From the NCBI RefSeq assembly GCF_037381185.1, contig NZ_JARRQY010000012.1, forward strand, positions 1 to 64,000: DNA of 64,000 nt, given 5' to 3'. This DNA is from Acidihalobacter_A sp037381185. Lineage in GTDB: Bacteria; Pseudomonadota; Gammaproteobacteria; DSM-5130; Acidihalobacteraceae. A model generated the notes under the pieces. The model was given only the letters and a program-made list of their open reading frames with translations. It had not been told where the DNA came from and did no database searches. This document shows positions 54,579 to 63,995 of the stretch, piece after piece (within the stretch, counting starts at the first letter, position 1; every line of letters starts with the position of its first letter). A program made the position numbers and the translations under genes.

Positions 54579-54799
54579 CGATATTTCCCCCACGACCATA
54601 GAGCACGCACGCGATCTACAACGCCAGCCGGCGCAGGCATGCCGATGAGCCCTGACCAGCCACAGCACCGGGCATCCGAAACGGGCTAGGCGACCTCCGT
54701 CGCTACAGCTGCAGTCCCTCCATACTGCCCAGCTGCGACAGCGTCGGCAAGCGGCCCGCGAACCTATGACGCCGGCGGGTGCTCCTATTTATCCGGCAG

Positions 54800-55963
54800 T
54801 TAAATAGTCGCCGGATCAACAATGTCGAACGCCATGCGCTCGGGCACGTGCAAGCGCCACAGCGCCTGTCCGTTGCCGTCGAACACGTGGCAGTGCTCGG
54901 GGGCCACGCGAACCCCCACCGCCGCACCGGTCCCCAGCGCCAGCGTGCCGTGCGCACGCACCGCGACGTCCACGCCCTCGGGGCTGTCCAGCCGTACGTG
55001 AACCACGGTCGCCTCGCCCAGGGGTTCGACCACGCGGACGTGACCGCGCAGCTCGCCCTGCCCGGGAGGACAGACGCTCAGATCCTCAGGCCGCACGCCC
55101 AGCGTGACGGCCGTACCGTCGATCGCGTCCTGCGGCGCCTCGACGTCCGCCGCCAGGCTCAGCCCATCCGCCAGTTCGACCCGGACCGCATCTTCCGCCA
55201 ACCGTAGTCTGCCGTCGATGAGGTTCATGCGTGGCGAACCGATGAAGCCGGCCACGAAACGGTTGGCCGGCCGATGATAGACCTCCAGCGGGGGGCCTAC
55301 CTGCACGATGCGCCCCTCGTTGATGATGGCGATGCGGTCGCCCAGGGTCATCGCCTCGACCTGATCGTGGGTGACGTAGACGGTGGTGTTGCCCAGCCGC
55401 CGATGCAGTTCGATCAGCTCGAGGCGCATCTGCCCGCGCAGTGCGGCATCGAGGTTGGACAGCGGTTCGTCCATCAGCAGCAGCGCCGGCTCGCGCACGA
55501 TGGCCCGGCCGATGGCCACGCGCTGACGCTGGCCGCCGGAGAGCTGGCGCGGCTTGCGCTCGAGCAAATGATCGATCTGCAGCAGCTCCGCCGCCTCGCG
55601 CACGCGGCGCCCGATTTCGGCGCGCGCCTCCGAACCCCGCTTTTCCTGCAGCTTGAGACCGAAAGCCATGTTGTCGAACACGCTCATGTGCGGATATAGC
55701 GCGTAGGACTGGAACACCAGCGCCACGCGGCGCTTGACCGGCGGCAACTCGTTGGCCCGCTCACCGTCGATCAGCAGGTCACCCGCAGTGATCTCCTCCA
55801 GCCCGGCGATCATGCGCAGCAGCGTGGTCTTGCCGCAGCCCGAGGGCCCCAGAAAAACGATGAACTCGCCGTCCCCGATGGTCAGGTCGACATCGCTGAG
55901 CACAGTGGTAGACGTCTTGCGTCCGTAAGTCTTACCGATCTTGCGCAGCTCGATTTCAGCCAT
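54800..55963 (-). CDS. malK: sugar ABC transporter ATP-binding protein (MalK/UgpC type)
   Basis: 387 residues. Walker A GPSGCGKTTLLRM, signature LSGGQRQRVAIGRAI, Walker B LLLMDEPLSNLDA, and the H-loop THDQ. A C-terminal TOBE/MalK regulatory domain covers about 240-380. It powers the importer encoded by malE-malF-malG. It is the last gene of the operon, 43 bases after the GH31 gene, with an AGGAG site. Confidence 0.92.
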   Translation of the reverse strand: MAEIELRKIGKTYGRKTSTTVLSDVDLTIGDGEFIVFLGPSGCGKTTLLRMIAGLEEITAGDLLIDGERANELPPVKRRVALVFQSYALYPHMSVFDNMAFGLKLQEKRGSEARAEIGRRVREAAELLQIDHLLERKPRQLSGGQRQRVAIGRAIVREPALLLMDEPLSNLDAALRGQMRLELIELHRRLGNTTVYVTHDQVEAMTLGDRIAIINEGRIVQVGPPLEVYHRPANRFVAGFIGSPRMNLIDGRLRLAEDAVRVELADGLSLAADVEAPQDAIDGTAVTLGVRPEDLSVCPPGQGELRGHVRVVEPLGEATVVHVRLDSPEGVDVAVRAHGTLALGTGAAVGVRVAPEHCHVFDGNGQALWRLHVPERMAFDIVDPATI

Positions 55964-56006
55964 GCACGACTCCTAACTAATAAGGTGATTCAGGCGATGC
56001 ATCGCA

Positions 56007-58394
56007 TCAGCCTTCGAAAACGGTACTTATGTGTACAGCGCTGCTGTCCTGCCGCGCCCGCAGACGCAGCCAAGCGCCCTCCGACGACCATTCGCAGTTG
56101 GCTTGGCGAGGTTCCGGCGCGCGCAGTTCGAGCACGATGTCGCGTGCCGTTTGCGGCGCGGGACCATCGATCGACACCTCCAGCCTCTCATCGCCCAACC
56201 TGCCCGAAACCTGTGTCCATGCGCCTTCGGCATCGCCATCGCCAGCGTCCTCCCATAACCGGGCGCTCACTTGTCCATCGACATCCGGCGCAAGGCGCAA
56301 CACCAATGGTGTCCAGTGCGCGCTCGTGCTGTGCGCCGCCGGCTCGGTCAGCGCCAGTGCACTGCCGCCGCGCACGAACAGCGGCAGACCGTCCAGCGGC
56401 GTGGGAACGACGATCCAGCGTCCACCCTCGAACGGTTCGCCGTTCCAGAAGTCATGCCACAACCCCGCCGGCAGGTAGACGGCGCGCGCCTGTTGGCCCG
56501 GGCGTAGCGCCGGCGCGGCCAGCAGATCGGCACCGAGCATGAACTGGTCGGCCAGCCCCCAGACAGCCGAATCCTGCGGAAATTCGAACAGCATGGGCCG
56601 CAGCGGCGGGCTGCCGTCCTCCACCGCCTCGCGCGCCAGGCTGTACAGATGCGGCAGCAGGCGGTAGCGCAGACACACCGCCTCGCGCACATATCCCGTC
56701 CAGGGCTCTCCGAAGGCCCAGGCCTCCTGCGCCAGCGAATCGCATTCGCTGTGGTTGCGCATCAACGGATAGCACACGCCGAGCCAGGTCCAGCGCGTAA
56801 GCAGTTCGCCGTTGCTATCGCCCGAGAAACCGCCGATGTCCGCGCCGATGAACGGCACGCCTGACAGCGAAAGTCCGAGCAGCATGGGAATCGACTCTTC
56901 CAGATGCTGCCAGCTGCTGGAATTATCGCCGCTCCACACCCAGGCGTAGCGCTGAATGCCCGGGAAACCGGCGCGGGTGAGCACGAAGGGGCGATGCCCC
57001 GGCCGCTGAGCCGCCAGAGCCTCGAACGCGCTGCGGCACTCCAGCAAGGCATACAGGTTGTGCACCTCAGCGTGCGTGTGCGCGGCATGACGCGCGCCCG
57101 GCGGCATGGCCTTGGCGTAGGTTTGGTGGCCCATGACCGCAAAGGTCGAGGGCTCGTTCATGTCGTTCCACACGCCCGCCACGCCGGCGTCGGTCAGGCT
57201 GCGATGCAGCTCTCCCCACCATTGGCGCACCTCGGGGCGGGTGAAGTCCGGCCAGATCACCTCGCCCGGCCACACCGTACCGCGCAGCACTTCGCCGCGC
57301 GGGGCGCGGACGGCGTAGTCCCCGGCCAGCGCCTGATCGTAGGCGTGATAGCCCGGTTCGGCCTTGAGGCCGGGATCGATGATGGTCACCAATTGCACGC
57401 CCTGCTCCGCCAGTTCCGCGCTGAGCGCGGCAGGTTCGGGGAAACGGTGCGGATCGAAGGTGAAGGACTTGTAGCGCTCCATGTGGTCGATATCGAGCCA
57501 CATGGCGTCCAACGGGATGTCACGACGACGATGCTCGGCGGCCACCTCGCGCACGGCTGCCGCGTCCGCATAGCCCCAGCGGCACTGGTGGTAGCCCAGC
57601 GCCCACAACGGCGGCATCGGTGCACGCCCGACCAGCGCGGAATAGCGCTGCAGCACCCGCTTCGGATCCGGGCCTGCGATGAGGTAGAAATCCAGCGTCG
57701 GACCGTCGCTGCCGATCAGGCTTTCCTCGGCCCCTGGCGGGGCAAGGCTGAAACTGCTGCGCCAGGTCTCGTCCAGATACAGGCCGAGGAACCGACCGCT
57801 TTCGCGCAGCAGCAGAAACGGATGGGCCTGGTACAGGGGATCCTGGTCGTGGGTAAACGGTGGCGCCGGATCGGTGGCCCAGACTTCGAGGTTGCGCCCG
57901 CGGCGATCGAGCCAGCCGGTACGCCCGCCCAGGCCGTAGTAGGCGCGCGAATCGCTCTCGGCGAGACGCAGCGCCATCCCGGAACCGGCCGGGCGGCCGT
58001 CGTCGGCGAACACTTCCGGCAGCTCGCCTTCCTCCCACCAGCGCGTGAGATGGCTGGACAGCCCGCCGGTCAGCGCCGCGCCGGGCAGGCGCACGCCCGC
58101 AAACTCCAGAGCGAAGGGATCGAGTTGCAAATGCAGTTCGTGTTCGCCGCTGCGCAATTCCAGCGTACCGGCCTCCTCCGAGACCTGCAGCGCCTGCGGC
58201 GCGTTCGCCCCGACCACCCAGCTGCCCTTGCCAGCGTCCTGCGGGCGGTGCCATAGCAGCACGCGGAACACGCCCTCGGCGGGCACCTCGATACGTCCAC
58301 CGAAACCTGGCCCGTGCAGCCGCACTCCGGTTTCCGTCTCCGCCCATGCCTCGAATCGCACCCGCGCCGGCGCTTCTGCGACGTTCCCGGCCAT
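56007..58394 (-). CDS. GH31 alpha-glucosidase
   Basis: 795 residues with no signal peptide, so cytoplasmic. The nucleophile Asp lies in GVWNDMNEPSTF and the acid/base region in FIGADIGGFSGDSNGELLTRW; LGYHQCRWGY and WLDIDHMERYKSFTFD are further GH31 landmarks. It releases alpha-linked glucose from the imported oligosaccharide. The start overlaps the malG stop by one base. Glucose would go to the glucokinase at 25926. Confidence 0.92.
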   Translation of the reverse strand: MAGNVAEAPARVRFEAWAETETGVRLHGPGFGGRIEVPAEGVFRVLLWHRPQDAGKGSWVVGANAPQALQVSEEAGTLELRSGEHELHLQLDPFALEFAGVRLPGAALTGGLSSHLTRWWEEGELPEVFADDGRPAGSGMALRLAESDSRAYYGLGGRTGWLDRRGRNLEVWATDPAPPFTHDQDPLYQAHPFLLLRESGRFLGLYLDETWRSSFSLAPPGAEESLIGSDGPTLDFYLIAGPDPKRVLQRYSALVGRAPMPPLWALGYHQCRWGYADAAAVREVAAEHRRRDIPLDAMWLDIDHMERYKSFTFDPHRFPEPAALSAELAEQGVQLVTIIDPGLKAEPGYHAYDQALAGDYAVRAPRGEVLRGTVWPGEVIWPDFTRPEVRQWWGELHRSLTDAGVAGVWNDMNEPSTFAVMGHQTYAKAMPPGARHAAHTHAEVHNLYALLECRSAFEALAAQRPGHRPFVLTRAGFPGIQRYAWVWSGDNSSSWQHLEESIPMLLGLSLSGVPFIGADIGGFSGDSNGELLTRWTWLGVCYPLMRNHSECDSLAQEAWAFGEPWTGYVREAVCLRYRLLPHLYSLAREAVEDGSPPLRPMLFEFPQDSAVWGLADQFMLGADLLAAPALRPGQQARAVYLPAGLWHDFWNGEPFEGGRWIVVPTPLDGLPLFVRGGSALALTEPAAHSTSAHWTPLVLRLAPDVDGQVSARLWEDAGDGDAEGAWTQVSGRLGDERLEVSIDGPAPQTARDIVLELRAPEPRQANCEWSSEGAWLRLRARQDSSAVHISTVFEG

Positions 58395-59117
58395 TAGCCT
58401 TTCACCGCGCCCATGGTCAGGCCGGAAGTGATCCAGCGCTGGAAGACCAGAACCAGCACCACCAGAGGGGCGCTGACCACCACCGAGGCGGCCATGATGT
58501 TACCGTAGGGCGGCATGAATGAGCTTGAACCGCCGAACACGGTGACCGCGACGGGCACGGTGCGTGCGGCGTTGTCGAGCGTGAAGGTGAGGGCGAACAG
58601 AAACTCGTTCCATGCCGCGATGAAGGCAAGCAGCCCGGTCGCGACCATGGCCGGCGCGAGCAGCGGCAGGAAGATGCGCGTAACCACGGTCCACGGACTG
58701 GCGCCGTCGATGATGGCGGCCTCCTCCAGTTCCTGCGGCAGTTCACGCATGAAGGCGGTGAGCACCCATACGGTGAACGGCACGGTGAACAGCAGGTAGG
58801 AGAAAATCAGTCCCCACCAGGTGTTGTACAGACCCAGCTCGCGGATCACCGCAAACAATCCGCTGAGCACCGCCGCCTGCGGGAACATGGTCGCGCCGAG
58901 CATCGTCACCAGCAGTGCCGAGCGTCCGCGAAAGCTGACCCGCGACAGCGCATAGGCGATAGTTGTCCAGCGACGGCGCGTGCGGCCACAGGCTGGGTGT
59001 CATCACTGCGAAGCCGGTCTTCAACGAGGTGACAACGGCGTAGTAGAAAGGAAACACCGCCCACACGAAGAACACCAGGGCGATCACGTAGAAGCCGATC
59101 CTGCGCAGCGTCTTCAT
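58394..59117 (-). pseudogene. malG: sugar ABC permease MalG with internal deletion and frameshift
   Basis: From ATG 59117 the protein begins normally (MKTLRRIGFYVIALVFFVWAVFPFYYAV, then PSLDNYR). It is then joined out of frame, at about 58955, to YALSRVSFRGRSALL, after which it is normal (EEAAIIDGAS, WNEFLFALTF, GLTMGAVKG) to 58394. Relative to MalG-type permeases, about 35-40 residues between NYR and AYALSR are missing, including the second membrane helix. The total is 240 codons against about 275-280. The junction sits in a CTATCGC/CTATGCGC microhomology, fitting a slippage deletion. The importer should be inactive unless the lesion is an assembly error. Confidence 0.85.
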
Positions 59118-60067
59118 CGCGATTCTCCCAGCAGGCGCTTGCGCCCGCTCCAGATAATCACCGCCAGCAGCAGCGCCATGAACAGGAACATCACCACCGA
59201 AGCGGCGGAGGCGTAGCCGATCTCGCCGAAGCTGACCAGGTGATTCTGGATGTAGACCGCCATGGTCTCGGTCTGCGGCACGGCTCCGGTCATGACGTAG
59301 ATCACGTCGAACACGCGCAGCGCATCGAGCATGCGGAAGATCACCGCCACCAGCATCGCCGGCCACACCAGCGGCAGGGTAATGCGGAAGAAGGTCTTCA
59401 GCGGCCCCACGCCGTCGACACTCGCCGCCTCGTAGACGTCGCGCGGGATGGTCTGCAGGCCGGCCAAGATCAGCAACGCCATGAACGGCGTGGTCTTCCA
59501 GATGTCGACCATCATGACCGCCGGCAGCATCAGCGCCGGGTTGGACAGCCAATCGATGGGCTGGCTGATCAGATGCATCTGCTGCATCAAGGTGTTCAAG
59601 ATGCCACCCTGCTGCTGCAGCATCCAGGTCCAGATCTCGGAAGAGACGACGGTCGGAATCGCCCACGGAATCAGCACCGCCGCCCGCAGCGGACGGCTGC
59701 CGCGCAGATTGGCGTCCAACACCAGCGCAAGCAGCATGCCGATGACCGTCTCGGAACCGACGGTGGCCACGGTGAACAGGGCTGTGTTGCCCACAGAATT
59801 CCACCACTCGTGACTGGCCAGCACGCCGGCCCAGCCGCTGTCGGTGTGCTGCAGGAAATTGCTCAAACCGACGAAGTGACCAGCGCCGCCGCTGATACTG
59901 GCGTTAGTCAAACTGGTCATGAAAGTGTTGACCAGCGGCCACAGCGCCACCGCCAACAATGCCAACAGCACGGGGGAGATGAATACCCATGCCCAGATGA
60001 CTCGGCGCCGCTGCAGGGTCATGCCCTGCGGATGCGCCGCCGCAGGGCTATGTTCGTACGCAGCCAT
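59114..60067 (-). CDS. malF: sugar ABC transporter permease (MalF type)
   Basis: 317 residues from ATG 60067 with a GGGAGG site; a longer frame starts at 60109. Six membrane helices and the EAA loop YEAASVDGVGPLKTFFRITLPLVWP are present, which docks on MalK. It would form the channel with MalG. It overlaps malG by 4 bases (ATGA). Confidence 0.92.
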   Translation of the reverse strand: MAAYEHSPAAAHPQGMTLQRRRVIWAWVFISPVLLALLAVALWPLVNTFMTSLTNASISGGAGHFVGLSNFLQHTDSGWAGVLASHEWWNSVGNTALFTVATVGSETVIGMLLALVLDANLRGSRPLRAAVLIPWAIPTVVSSEIWTWMLQQQGGILNTLMQQMHLISQPIDWLSNPALMLPAVMMVDIWKTTPFMALLILAGLQTIPRDVYEAASVDGVGPLKTFFRITLPLVWPAMLVAVIFRMLDALRVFDVIYVMTGAVPQTETMAVYIQNHLVSFGEIGYASAASVVMFLFMALLLAVIIWSGRKRLLGESR

Positions 60068-60077
60068 CGCCGCCTCC

Positions 60078-61373
60078 CTACCAGTTCTTGCCGTTACTGC
60101 TGATGTCATTGAGCTTGGCGGCTATCGCCTTGACCGTCGTTTGCGGACTGGACTCACCGAGCAGCATCTGGTGTAGATCGGTATAGAACACGGAGCTGAC
60201 GCGGTTGTACTTGGCGCCGGTCTGAGCGCTGGGGCGCGGCGAGGCATGGCTGATCGCCTTGTAGAACACCTTCATCACCGGCGCCTTGTCGAGCACGGCC
60301 TGATCCTTGTAAAGCGCCATGCGCGTCGGCATCAGCGCGCCATCGAGGAAACGCATACGCTCGACCTCGTAGGACGTCAGATACTTAATCAGGCTGATCG
60401 CCTGCTTGCGATGCTTGCCATACTTGGACAGCGCCAGCGCCCAACCGCCGATGGTGCCGGCATTGCGGCCCTCGGCACCCGGCCCCTTGGGAATCGGCAT
60501 CACGCCGACCTTGCCCTTGAGCGGGCTATTCGGCTTTTGCACGATCGACCAGACGTAGGGCCAGTTGCGCATGAACAGGGCATTGCCGGAGTAGAACACC
60601 TGCAGCGTCTCCGGCTCCTTCGAGCTGAGCACGCCGCGCGGCGAAATCGTCCCGACCCAGTTCTTGGCCATGGTCAGCGCGGCTATGGCGCGCGGATTGT
60701 CGATAGTGACCTTGCCGTCGGCACCGACGATGGAACCGCCGCCGTAGCTTGCCAGCCACTCCACCGCGTCGCAGGTCAACCCTTCATAGGCCTTGCCCTG
60801 CCACACGAAGCCCCAGAAGTTGGGATGACCAGCCGCACGTTCCTTGGCCTGCACCAGCTTGGCGTCCTTCTGCAGTTCCGCCCAGGTCTTGGGCGGCTGC
60901 AGGCCATACTTCTCCAGCAAATCCTTACGGTAGTACATCACGCCGACCGCCGCGAACCACGGCACCGCGAGCAACTTGCCGTCGATGGTATCGACCTTCA
61001 TATAGGCGGGGAAGAACTTGTCGCGGTCGTTCTTGAAATACGGCATCAGGTCGACCAGATCGTTCTTGAGGATGCCGGGGTAATACACGTCGGTCATCAG
61101 CACGTCGATGTCGGCATGCGCGGCTATCCACTGCTCGTACAGCGACAAGCGCGCGGTGCTGCTGTACGGCGTGGTCACGAAACGCACGCGGTTTCCGGTC
61201 TTGGCGGCCCACTGCTTGGCCGCTTTGACGCACGTAATGTGGTTGGGGGCGCCTACCGAACCGCAGGCAATGGACACCGTCACCCCTGCGTCGGCAGGGC
61301 CGGCAAAACCCAAAAGAATCCCCAGCGACAGGACGAGACCTGCCGCGATCGTGCCAATCCGGATCTTGTTCAT
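60078..61373 (-). CDS. malE: sugar ABC transporter substrate-binding protein
   Basis: 431 residues: signal peptide (about 1-29) and family 1 solute-binding fold (DVLMTDVYYPGILKNDLVDLMPYF, LLAVPWFAAVGVMYYRKDLL, GVMPIPKGPG). It resembles trehalose/maltose-type binding proteins. It is the first gene of the operon, with a strong AGGAGGAG site. A TTGACA lies about 55 bases upstream, but no good -10 box matches it. Confidence 0.9.
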   Translation of the reverse strand: MNKIRIGTIAAGLVLSLGILLGFAGPADAGVTVSIACGSVGAPNHITCVKAAKQWAAKTGNRVRFVTTPYSSTARLSLYEQWIAAHADIDVLMTDVYYPGILKNDLVDLMPYFKNDRDKFFPAYMKVDTIDGKLLAVPWFAAVGVMYYRKDLLEKYGLQPPKTWAELQKDAKLVQAKERAAGHPNFWGFVWQGKAYEGLTCDAVEWLASYGGGSIVGADGKVTIDNPRAIAALTMAKNWVGTISPRGVLSSKEPETLQVFYSGNALFMRNWPYVWSIVQKPNSPLKGKVGVMPIPKGPGAEGRNAGTIGGWALALSKYGKHRKQAISLIKYLTSYEVERMRFLDGALMPTRMALYKDQAVLDKAPVMKVFYKAISHASPRPSAQTGAKYNRVSSVFYTDLHQMLLGESSPQTTVKAIAAKLNDISSNGKNW

Positions 61374-61449
61374 ATCTCCTCCTGATACAGCAGGCCGTTC
61401 CCCCGTCCCGCTTTCATCGAATAACTGTCAAATCACCGCCTTTCCATCT

Positions 61450-61917
61450 TTACTCAGAATCCCTTCGAATCGCAGGGACCGTACCGTTTGTCCGTCGTCG
61501 AACAGGATCGTTCCCTACCGCACGGCAAGTTTTGCCCAGCATCATATGCGTATAATCCGGCGGCACCGGCAACTCGCTGTCGATTGCGGAAGCATGCGGA
61601 TGCACGAGTTCCGGCCAACGTGGGTCCCAGCCCCATAGGGCGCTTCCGCAATATCCGCAGAAATAGCGTCTCCCGGGACTCAGTTCGGCAACGCCGGTCG
61701 CCGAATCGACGATCACCGGCTGATACTCGCGCACATGTTCGCGCCCCTCCGTGCTCAGAGTGGAATTGTCCGCCCCGAGATTGATCGCATAGCCCCCGCC
61801 ACCAGCCGTCTTGCGGCAGATCGAGCAATAACAGCGATTGAAGGGATAGGGCTCAGCGGACTCCACGCTGAAACGCACGCGGCCGCAATGACAGGATCCT
61901 TCGAGCAGCATGATCAC
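61450..61917 (-). CDS. GFA-family (CENP-V/GFA) zinc protein
   Basis: 155 residues. Zinc-type cysteines: CHCG (about 9-12), CYCSICR (about 29-35) and CGYCGS (about 87-92), the GFA fold. The family was named for glutathione-dependent formaldehyde activation, but most members have unknown roles. The last 25 residues are Arg-rich and do not match what I expect; I could not show a frameshift. Confidence 0.85.
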   Translation of the reverse strand: MIMLLEGSCHCGRVRFSVESAEPYPFNRCYCSICRKTAGGGGYAINLGADNSTLSTEGREHVREYQPVIVDSATGVAELSPGRRYFCGYCGSALWGWDPRWPELVHPHASAIDSELPVPPDYTHMMLGKTCRAVGNDPVRRRTNGTVPAIRRDSE

Positions 61918-61957
61918 CTCCCCGGCGACAGGACCGTTCCAAAAGCTTAGGGCCTAT

Positions 61958-62374
61958 TTACACTATTGAGCGATGCACTACCGAGAAACGGGCTCGAAGC
62001 GCTTCATTCACCGAGATCGCCTTGTGCGTTGCCTTATCGATGGGGCACCAGAGCGTACGCGCCCTGGCCAGCAACCGACCGTCCGCCTCGCGCAGCAGTT
62101 CGGTATGCCGCTCGAAGCTACGCCGCAATGCCTCTCCCACCCAGGTACGGGCGAGCACCACATCACCCAGAAAAGTCTGGCGCTTGTAGTCGATCTCGTG
62201 CCGCACCACGACCCACAGCAGCATCGCCTGTTCCTGCGCCGTAGCCAGTTCACGCCAGTGCGCAATGGCGATGTCCTGAACCCAGCGCAGGTACACCACG
62301 TTATTAACGTGCCCCAATAAATCGATATCACCGGGCTCCACCGGAAACTTCAATTCGAATGGCGTCGCGTCCAT
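61958..62374 (-). CDS. hotdog-fold acyl-CoA thioesterase
   Basis: 138 residues from ATG 62374, which has GAGG nine bases before it; an ATG at 62395 adds 7 residues. The catalytic segment VEPGDIDLLGHVNNVVYLRW matches 4-hydroxybenzoyl-CoA thioesterase/YbgC-like enzymes. It hydrolyses acyl-CoA; the acyl group is unknown. Confidence 0.85.
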   Translation of the reverse strand: MDATPFELKFPVEPGDIDLLGHVNNVVYLRWVQDIAIAHWRELATAQEQAMLLWVVVRHEIDYKRQTFLGDVVLARTWVGEALRRSFERHTELLREADGRLLARARTLWCPIDKATHKAISVNEALRARFSVVHRSIV

Positions 62375-62706
62375 ATTGAAAACAGCCTCGTGCAAATAGT
62401 TTTAGGAAAAAACTCGCGAAAAATAGGCAAATACATAGACAGAAAATACGGAATAAAAATCCAGAAAAAACACAAATCATGATGAATTTCAAAAAACATG
62501 TTCAAACCGAACATAATTTCTGAAGCCACACCGAATACCCGAGTAATACACTAATAAAACGCTCGACAAGGTCCGTTCGCGACCTCCGCCGAGCCTCCTG
62601 AAGTAACACACCAACCGCGCTCTTTCTCGACGGCTTTCCTGGCAGTCGAAAGGTGTGCACTCCCTCAAAGAAATGGAAACGCAAGGAGTCACGGATAATC
62701 AACCTC
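62375..62706. other. AT-rich gene-free stretch
   Basis: 62396-62560 is markedly AT-rich compared with the rest of the window. Short minus-strand frames here have no start site or family. It probably holds promoters for the thioesterase gene and the secreted repeat protein, but I could not pick one with confidence. Confidence 0.5.
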
Positions 62707-63078
62707 ATGAATTCCCGTTATTTCGGTACAACCGTCAGCATCGCGGCCCTGGCCGGTGCGCTGGCGTTCGCGCCCGCCGCCCACGCCCGCGACGGCAACG
62801 GATATGCAGTCAGCCCGGAGAACCCCCATTCGGTGCAACTGCTCGTTGCAGGGCGATTCGGCACCCCGGGCCCGTATCAGTCCGGCACCGATCACTCGCT
62901 CGACCCGATTCCGCCGCTGGCCGTGAGCCCCGAGAACCCTCATTCGGTCCAGTTGCGCGTCGCAGGGCGATTCGACACCCCGACGCCGGCGAGCAATCGG
63001 CCGTACAGCCCGACACCGGTTGTTGACCCGGAAAACCCGAATTCAGCGGCAATAACCATGGGAATACCGCAGGTATAA
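62707..63078 (+). CDS. unrecognised small secreted protein made of internal repeats
   Basis: 123 residues. A signal peptide (about 1-27) ends in PAAHA. The mature part has two near-identical units, VSPENPHSVQLLVAGRFGTP (about 38-57) and VSPENPHSVQLRVAGRFDTP (about 76-95), then a degenerate third (VDPENPNSAAITMGIP). DNA of the two units is also alike, so the duplication is fairly recent. I know no family with this repeat. The ribosome binding site is weak. It stands alone, between an AT-rich gap and a hairpin. It could be a surface or periplasmic structural protein; function unknown. Confidence 0.65.
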   Translation: MNSRYFGTTVSIAALAGALAFAPAAHARDGNGYAVSPENPHSVQLLVAGRFGTPGPYQSGTDHSLDPIPPLAVSPENPHSVQLRVAGRFDTPTPASNRPYSPTPVVDPENPNSAAITMGIPQV

Positions 63079-63119
63079 ATTCACAAAATTCGGCGATAGA
63101 TTTAGCTTATCAATACTAC

Positions 63120-63152
63120 CCCCTCGCTCGGATTTAATACCCGAGTGAGGGG
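63120..63152. terminator. hairpin between the secreted repeat protein and BKACE genes
   Basis: CCCCTC-G-CTCGG (63120-63131) pairs with CCGAG-T-GAGGGG (63141-63152) around a 9-base loop, with one G-U pair. There is no U-tract on either strand. It lies between two convergent genes. Confidence 0.5.
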
Positions 63153-63188
63153 CCGCTTCGAAAAAATAAAACCCAATAAAATCCTGCA

Positions 63189-63995
63189 TCAACCCGGCGA
63201 CAGCAACTGCCTAGCTACGTGCACATCGGCGACATTACCATCCAAGGCCTCGATCAACTTTCTGACTGTCGCAACACTTTCCGCGTTATCCGCGTATCCG
63301 CGCCCATCCGGAGCCTGAAGATTATTTTCGAAACCGATGCGGGCGTGTCCGCCCAATGCGGCCGCGGTCAATGCACAAGCACTTTCCTGGGGCCCGAAGG
63401 CACACACCATCCAGGGCCAGTCGCGACCCTGCAGAGCCTGCAGGAAAGGCAGCAGGTCTCCCGCGCCAGCTTGAGTGCCGCTGTATTTTCCCAACACGAA
63501 CAGCATGAACGGCCGTGATTCCGCTACCACCCCGCTGTCGTGCAGCCCGATGAAACGCTCAAGCTCCTCCGCGCTATAGACGATGTGCTGCACACGCACT
63601 CCGTCTGCCTGCGTCTCGGCCAGCAAAGCCGCATAGTCGTCTTGCGACGCCTCATCCGGACACAGCTCACGCATGGCGATCGAAAACGATTCGGGATGTA
63701 CTGCCCGCAGCAGAGCTGACTGGACATCGCGCGTATAAATTCCGGCCGCTTCCGTGGTCAACTGCACGATCAGCTCGTCGCCGACCGCACGGCGCACCGC
63801 GTCGAGATACGAACTGTTGAGTTCCGGATCCAAACTGTGTTTTCCGTCCGCATCGCGCGCATGGCAATGCAGAATGGAAATACCAGCATCCAGGCAACGC
63901 CTGGCAGTATGGGCCATCTGCTTCGGGGTCACCGGGATCGCCGCATGATCGGCCGTTCCCCGCCGCGCGCCGTTCGGTGCACAACAAAGCATCAC
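63189..63995 (-). CDS. BKACE family beta-keto acid cleavage enzyme (DUF849)
   Basis: 268 residues. CAPNGARRG near the start, then ILHCHARDADGKHSLD with the HxH zinc ligands, and GHARIGFENNLQAPDG near the end. The family cleaves 3-keto acids with acetyl-CoA (the first known member is 3-keto-5-aminohexanoate cleavage enzyme, Kce). The substrate cannot be told. The ATG at 63995 lies five bases from the window edge but fits the family start, so the gene is probably complete. Confidence 0.85.
   Translation of the reverse strand: MMLCCAPNGARRGTADHAAIPVTPKQMAHTARRCLDAGISILHCHARDADGKHSLDPELNSSYLDAVRRAVGDELIVQLTTEAAGIYTRDVQSALLRAVHPESFSIAMRELCPDEASQDDYAALLAETQADGVRVQHIVYSAEELERFIGLHDSGVVAESRPFMLFVLGKYSGTQAGAGDLLPFLQALQGRDWPWMVCAFGPQESACALTAAALGGHARIGFENNLQAPDGRGYADNAESVATVRKLIEALDGNVADVHVARQLLSPG

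Noticed and set aside
61403..61431. sigma-70 promoter before malE based on a perfect TTGACA (minus strand)
   Set aside because: No acceptable -10 box occurs 16-18 bases downstream.
61450..61560. Frameshift near the C-terminus of the GFA-family protein
   Set aside because: The Arg-rich tail looks atypical, but neither other frame gives a convincing family C-terminus.
62489..62692. Short minus-strand ORF opposite the leader of the secreted repeat protein
   Set aside because: No start signal or family, and the DNA is AT-rich intergenic sequence.
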